A DNA stretch of 34,454 bases, from NCBI GenBank assembly GCA_002435745.1, contig DIWT01000042.1, positions 1-34,454 on the forward strand. The letters run 5' to 3'. This document shows, one piece after another, positions 30,571-34,454 of this stretch; within the stretch, counting starts at the first letter, position 1; every line of letters starts with the position of its first letter. The notes beneath the pieces are model-generated. The model saw only the letters and a program-made list of their open reading frames with translations, did no database searches and had not been told where the DNA came from. The position numbers and the translations under genes were made by a program. The DNA comes from a bacterium UBP15_UBA6099. GTDB lineage: Bacteria; UBP15; UBA6099.

Positions 30571-33189
30571 ATGACGCAGATAGATTCCCAACTCAGCACC
30601 GGGTTGCTAGGACTTGACAACACATTGCGCGGGCTTATCCCCGGAGACAACATCGTCTGGCGCGCGGACACGCTTGAGGATTACGAATTTTTTCTTGCTC
30701 CCTATTGGCAGAGCGCTAGAGCCAAAGGACGCAAGGTTGTCTATTTCAGATTCGGCTCTCACCGGCCTCTCGTCCCGGAGGATTCAGGCGTGGACATCGT
30801 GCGGCCCGCGCTGGAAGCCGGGTTCGAGAGGTTTATTTCCGATCTCCACGCGGTAATCCGGGAGAACGGCCGCGGGGCTTTCTATATTTTTGACAGCCTG
30901 ACCGACCTTTCGGAGCGCTGGCACAGCGATCAGATGCTCGGCAATATGTTCGTGCTGATTTGCCCTTACCTTCTGGACGTGGAAGCGATAGCATACTTCG
31001 CGTTGTTGCGAGGCCGCAACTCTTCTGACGTCATCCAGCGCATACACAACACCGCGCAAGTGATAATAAACGTTTTCAGGCAGGGCGGAGAATTGTACCT
31101 GCATCCTCTGAAAGTCCAGCGCAGATATTCGCCCACCATGTACATGCTTCACGTTTGGGACGGCTCAGGCTTTCAGCCCGTCACCAACAGCGCGTCGATT
31201 TCGGATGTTATGATGTCCGCTCCGGGAATCACTCCCGGAGAAAACGAAGCGGCTCTGGGCGACCTCGAAAGAATCTACGCGGAAGCGAAGGAAATAAACG
31301 AGGCGGTGAAACGCGGAGAGCGGCCAGATAGCGACGCGGCGGACGCTCTCTCGAAACTGGCCGGGATAACGATATCCCGCGACGCGCGGGTTCTCGAACT
31401 GGCTCGCTCATGCCTGACTCTTCCCGATGTGTTGCAGATAAAATCGAGGATGATCGGCAGCGGACAGATAGGCGGCAAGTCCGTGGGCATGCTCATATCC
31501 CGCGCAATACTTCGCAAACAAGGCGGGCGGTGGCCCGAACTTCTTGAAGCGCACGATTCTTTTTACGTCGGCTCGGATGTCTTCTATTCATTTATCGTTC
31601 ACAACGGACTTTGGCACATCAGAGAAAAACAGAAAGACCCTGAAAAGTACATGGAAGGAGCGGGACAGGCGCGCAGAAGGATGCTCGTAGGCCAGTTCCC
31701 GGATTCCATCATTAAGCAGTTCGCGGATATGCTCGACTACTTCGGGCAGTCGCCGATAATCGTAAGGTCGAGCAGTCTTCTTGAAGACAATTATCTAAAC
31801 GCGTTTTCAGGCAAATATGAAAGCGTGTTTTGCGCTAATCAGGGGCCGCGCGAGAAAAGGCTCGAAGATTTTATCTCTGCCGCTCTCACCATCTACGCAA
31901 GTTCAATGAGCGAGAAAGCCCTCTCGTATAGAGCGCGGCGCGGCTTGCTGCAACAGGATGAGCAGATGGCTCTGCTCGTTCAGCGCGTGTCCGGCTCGTT
32001 TCACAACAGGCTCTTTTTTCCGCACATCGCCGGCGTCGGCTACTCTCACAATCCTTATGTCTGGGACAAACGCATCGTTCCGGAGGCCGGCATGCTCAGG
32101 CTGGTTTTCGGATTGGGAACCCGCGCCGTCGACCGCGTGGACGACGATTACACCAGAATCGTCGCGCTCAACATGCCCGGCATACGCCCGGAATCCAGCT
32201 TCGACAAAGTGAGAAAATACGCGCAGCGCAGGGCTGATGTGATCGACCTTGATTCCAACCAACTAGTTTTCATGTCATTTGAGAAAATTGCCAATAGGTG
32301 CGAGGACATCCCTCTTGAGATGGTGTCTTCGCGGGACTCCGAAACGGACAGGCGCGCCGCGTCCGCCGGTATGAAAAACATATCCTCCCGCGCTCTTACC
32401 TTCAACAAACTCCTTAAAGAAACATCTTTCGCGGCGGATATGCAAGAGATGATGACCATTCTGCGAAACGCTTATGGAGCGGACGTGGACATCGAGTTCA
32501 CCGGCAATTTTAACGATGACGGCTCTTTGAGGATAAATCTTCTGCAATGCAGGCCTTTGAATATCAAAGTGGTCGGCGAAGTCGCCGAGACTCCCGTTAT
32601 CCCCGTCGAGAATCTGATTATGAAATCGACAGGCGCAGTGATCGGAAAAAGCCGCGGCATCGAAATTGACTGGATAATCTACGTGCCTCCGTCGGTATAC
32701 GGAGAACTTCCGCGCTCGGACAGATATGCGGCCGCCAGGCTGATTGGAAAACTTGCCCGCCTCCCGGAACTTAAATCCGGCGGGAACACCATGATGATCG
32801 GCCCCGGTCGATGGGGGTCTTCCATGCCGGAACTTGGGCTTCCGGTTTCTTTCACCGAAATCAACGCCGCCTCCGTAATATGCGAGCTTGTCGCTATGAA
32901 CGACAACCTTATCCCCGAAGTCTCCCTCGGAACTCATTTCTTTAACGACTTGGTGGAGATGGACATCTTATATATCGCATTATTTCCCAATGTAGAAGGC
33001 AATTTGTTCAACGCGTCGTCTCTGGAATCCGCTCACAATAGGCTCGAAGAGCTTCTCCCCGAAGAAGCGGCTATGAGCCGCGCGGTGAGATTGATCGAAG
33101 CCCGCTCTCTGTTCAACCGTCCGATAAAACTCAACGCAAATGTCATGGAGCAGAAAACAGCTCTATATGCCGATATCGCCAGCGACTGA
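30571..33189 (+). CDS. PEP/pyruvate-binding-domain protein with N-terminal degenerate KaiC-like domain
   Basis: The 872-residue cytoplasmic protein starts with a RecA/KaiC-like part (about 1-225: TGLLGLDNTLRGLIPGDNIVW, FYIFDSLTDLSERW) in which the Walker A P-loop is missing. A PEP-synthase/PPDK N-terminal ATP-grasp domain follows (about 290-680) with IGGKSVGM (about 298-305), IVRSSSLLEDN (about 397-407) and the LLQCRPLN end. The last 180 residues hold GPGRWGSS and LGTHFFNDLVEM. A swivelling phosphohistidine domain and a PEP-binding TIM barrel, both needed for PEP synthase, are absent. It therefore is not a PEP synthase; nucleotide-dependent phosphotransfer or a regulatory role is possible. 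GAGGG precedes the ATG, 48 bases after the secreted protein gene. Confidence 0.85.
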   Translation: MTQIDSQLSTGLLGLDNTLRGLIPGDNIVWRADTLEDYEFFLAPYWQSARAKGRKVVYFRFGSHRPLVPEDSGVDIVRPALEAGFERFISDLHAVIRENGRGAFYIFDSLTDLSERWHSDQMLGNMFVLICPYLLDVEAIAYFALLRGRNSSDVIQRIHNTAQVIINVFRQGGELYLHPLKVQRRYSPTMYMLHVWDGSGFQPVTNSASISDVMMSAPGITPGENEAALGDLERIYAEAKEINEAVKRGERPDSDAADALSKLAGITISRDARVLELARSCLTLPDVLQIKSRMIGSGQIGGKSVGMLISRAILRKQGGRWPELLEAHDSFYVGSDVFYSFIVHNGLWHIREKQKDPEKYMEGAGQARRRMLVGQFPDSIIKQFADMLDYFGQSPIIVRSSSLLEDNYLNAFSGKYESVFCANQGPREKRLEDFISAALTIYASSMSEKALSYRARRGLLQQDEQMALLVQRVSGSFHNRLFFPHIAGVGYSHNPYVWDKRIVPEAGMLRLVFGLGTRAVDRVDDDYTRIVALNMPGIRPESSFDKVRKYAQRRADVIDLDSNQLVFMSFEKIANRCEDIPLEMVSSRDSETDRRAASAGMKNISSRALTFNKLLKETSFAADMQEMMTILRNAYGADVDIEFTGNFNDDGSLRINLLQCRPLNIKVVGEVAETPVIPVENLIMKSTGAVIGKSRGIEIDWIIYVPPSVYGELPRSDRYAAARLIGKLARLPELKSGGNTMMIGPGRWGSSMPELGLPVSFTEINAASVICELVAMNDNLIPEVSLGTHFFNDLVEMDILYIALFPNVEGNLFNASSLESAHNRLEELLPEEAAMSRAVRLIEARSLFNRPIKLNANVMEQKTALYADIASD

Positions 33190-33273
33190 TTATGCCAAAC
33201 TTTTTCTTATACAATCTATCCATGTTAGAATGAATCCGGCTCTTTTTTTTGAACCGAAGGGAGAGAGACTTAA

Positions 33274-34281
33274 ATGGATTTCGATAAAGCCGTGACGGAT
33301 GTTTTTGACTTGATAGCGTCGATAGCGGGTAAACTGACTTCGACTCCGGAAATTCCGGATGTGACCGGATACGATGTGAGCAATCTGCTGACGGACGAGG
33401 AGCTAGGAGACCCGGCTCTTTTCTTCGCTCCTTCCGACACCATCCCTGACATACGGTTCAGGAAATCATCCCAGCTTCCGTTCGTGTCCGTTTGGGAAGG
33501 GAGCTATCCAAGCCCCATCGAGACGATCTTCCCTGAAAACAACACGGTGCACGTTAAGCATTTTCGTCTGGACGGGAGCAAGGGAGCGCCTGTCATCGTG
33601 ATGCTGAACGGATTGCACGTTGACGCGGCTTTCGATTTCTATTTTGAATGGTGGGCTTTGAGGTTCGCGTCTTGGGGTTTTGAAACGGCGATGGTGACAA
33701 TACCATATTCGCAGCGGCGAACGCCGGAAGGCTCTTTCAGCGGACAGTATCTGATGACTCCGGAGACAAGATGGACGCTGCTCTCGTTCAGGCAGTCGTT
33801 CGCGGATGTTCAGGTTTTCATAAACTGGCTGAACGAGAACGGGGCAGGGAGCGTCGGGCTGTTCGGGGTCTCTTTCGGCGGCGTTCTGTCAGGCGTTTAC
33901 GCGTGCAACGCGAGCAACGCCGATTTCGCCATCATGTGCATGCCTCCTGTGGACATGGCGGACCTTTTCGCGAAATGGGATTATGCTGACGACTGGCGGC
34001 GCAGAGAGGCAGCAGGGGAACTGACTCTGCTTTCGGACGACAGGGCGCACGCCCTGATGAGTCTGCGGAGGATGAAGCCGCGCGTCCCCGTGAAGAATAT
34101 GTTCATGGCTTCCGGGCGTTACGACCACCTCGTCCCCGTGGAGACGGTCGAAGCGACAGACGCGGCATGGGGCGGAATGCCGTGGCTGAGGGTCTATCCC
34201 ACCGGACACATAAATACTTTCGCGTTGAATTTCCGGCTGATTGCTGATTTGCAACGTTTTCTTAAAAAAGAGATACTCTGA
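33274..34281 (+). CDS. Alpha/beta hydrolase (ABHD18/DUF2048-like)
   Basis: The 335-residue protein has no signal peptide. It has the hydrolase core with a nucleophile elbow GVSFGG (Ser about residue 200), a likely catalytic Asp in SGRYDHLVP (about 282) and His in PTGHINTF (about 311). Strand and oxyanion segments include VIVMLNGLHVDAAFDFYFEW. The pattern resembles ABHD18-type hydrolases of unknown substrate. GGGAGAGAG lies 9 bases before the ATG. It is 84 bases after the PEP-binding-domain gene and on the same strand; a T8 run at 33243-33250 lies between, without a clear stem. Confidence 0.82.
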   Translation: MDFDKAVTDVFDLIASIAGKLTSTPEIPDVTGYDVSNLLTDEELGDPALFFAPSDTIPDIRFRKSSQLPFVSVWEGSYPSPIETIFPENNTVHVKHFRLDGSKGAPVIVMLNGLHVDAAFDFYFEWWALRFASWGFETAMVTIPYSQRRTPEGSFSGQYLMTPETRWTLLSFRQSFADVQVFINWLNENGAGSVGLFGVSFGGVLSGVYACNASNADFAIMCMPPVDMADLFAKWDYADDWRRREAAGELTLLSDDRAHALMSLRRMKPRVPVKNMFMASGRYDHLVPVETVEATDAAWGGMPWLRVYPTGHINTFALNFRLIADLQRFLKKEIL

Positions 34282-34390
34282 CAAATCGCGCGCGCAAGAA
34301 TTTTATTATGCCAGTTCTTAATTGATTTTACCCACCCGTTTGTGTGCCATGCACAAAATTATTTCTTTTTCGCATATCAATGAAATGAGA

Positions 34391-34438
34391 CGATTTTGTA
34401 AAGAACGAAGTTCAACAAAATCGGCGACCGAGAGTTTT
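34391..34438 (+). other. Strong hairpin with following T-run in the right-hand non-coding end
   Basis: CGATTTTGT (34391-34399) pairs exactly with ACAAAATCG (34415-34423). Inside, GAAC (34403-34406) pairs with GTTC (34410-34413) around a 3-base loop, giving a two-part stem. GCGACCGAGAG and a T7 run follow. The non-coding stretch 34282-34454 contains no gene that I can support. The hairpin may be a distant terminator of the hydrolase gene, an attenuator or leader RNA of a gene beyond the window, or part of a small RNA. Confidence 0.5.
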
Positions 34439-34454
34439 TTTCGGAAGGGGCGCG

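Noticed and set aside
30571..33189. Annotation as phosphoenolpyruvate synthase
   Set aside because: The phosphohistidine and PEP-binding domains are missing, so only the ATP-grasp part is shared.

Overview
The window is a gene-dense stretch (about 55% GC, standard genetic code) from a bacterial chromosome. Signal peptides, an LpxH-like phosphoesterase, a BepA-like M48 protease and the type IV pilus ATPase PilT point to a Gram-negative (diderm) bacterium. I cannot name the phylum from the sequence. No rRNA, tRNA, CRISPR array, insertion sequence, integrase or prophage gene is visible, and base and codon use look uniform, so this reads as core chromosome and not as an island.

Layout. (1) 1-5195: a CBS-domain/PP2C-type phosphatase; a minus-strand methyltransferase and LpxH-like phosphoesterase joined by an ATGA overlap; and a divergent membrane glycosyltransferase of the ArnT/PMT type. 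(2) 5196-8108: a secreted cysteine-containing beta-sandwich protein with its own promoter and terminator, then rmuC. (3) 8205-10874, minus strand: pilT, a short coiled-coil protein and a butyryl-CoA-dehydrogenase-like enzyme. (4) 11045-13788: a membrane-anchored spermidine-synthase-like protein and a uroporphyrinogen-decarboxylase-family protein. (5) 14000-25642, all plus strand: a giant PRC-barrel/coiled-coil protein, an SDR epimerase, an 872-residue M48 metalloprotease with TPRs, a long-form NfeD serine protease that overlaps it by 4 bases, and priA. (6) 25643-26364: a small charged helical protein with a perfect-consensus sigma-70 promoter, a strong ribosome binding site and a terminator. 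(7) 26390-28229, minus strand: an SCP2-like protein and an iron-containing alcohol dehydrogenase. (8) 28492-34281: a large secreted protein, an unusual PEP/pyruvate-binding-domain protein fused to a P-loop-less KaiC-like domain, and an alpha/beta hydrolase. The last 173 bases carry a clear hairpin of unknown role.

How it may work together. The clearest functional groupings are envelope maintenance (LpxH-like, glycosyltransferase, M48 protease with NfeD, secreted proteins) and acyl/alcohol metabolism (acyl-CoA dehydrogenase, SCP2-like protein, Fe-ADH). The most unusual items are the PRC-barrel coiled-coil giant, which has internally duplicated DNA whose copies differ only synonymously, the M48-NfeD coupled pair with its enlarged architectures, and the highly expressed small helical protein. 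I see no complete, obviously new defence or mobile system.
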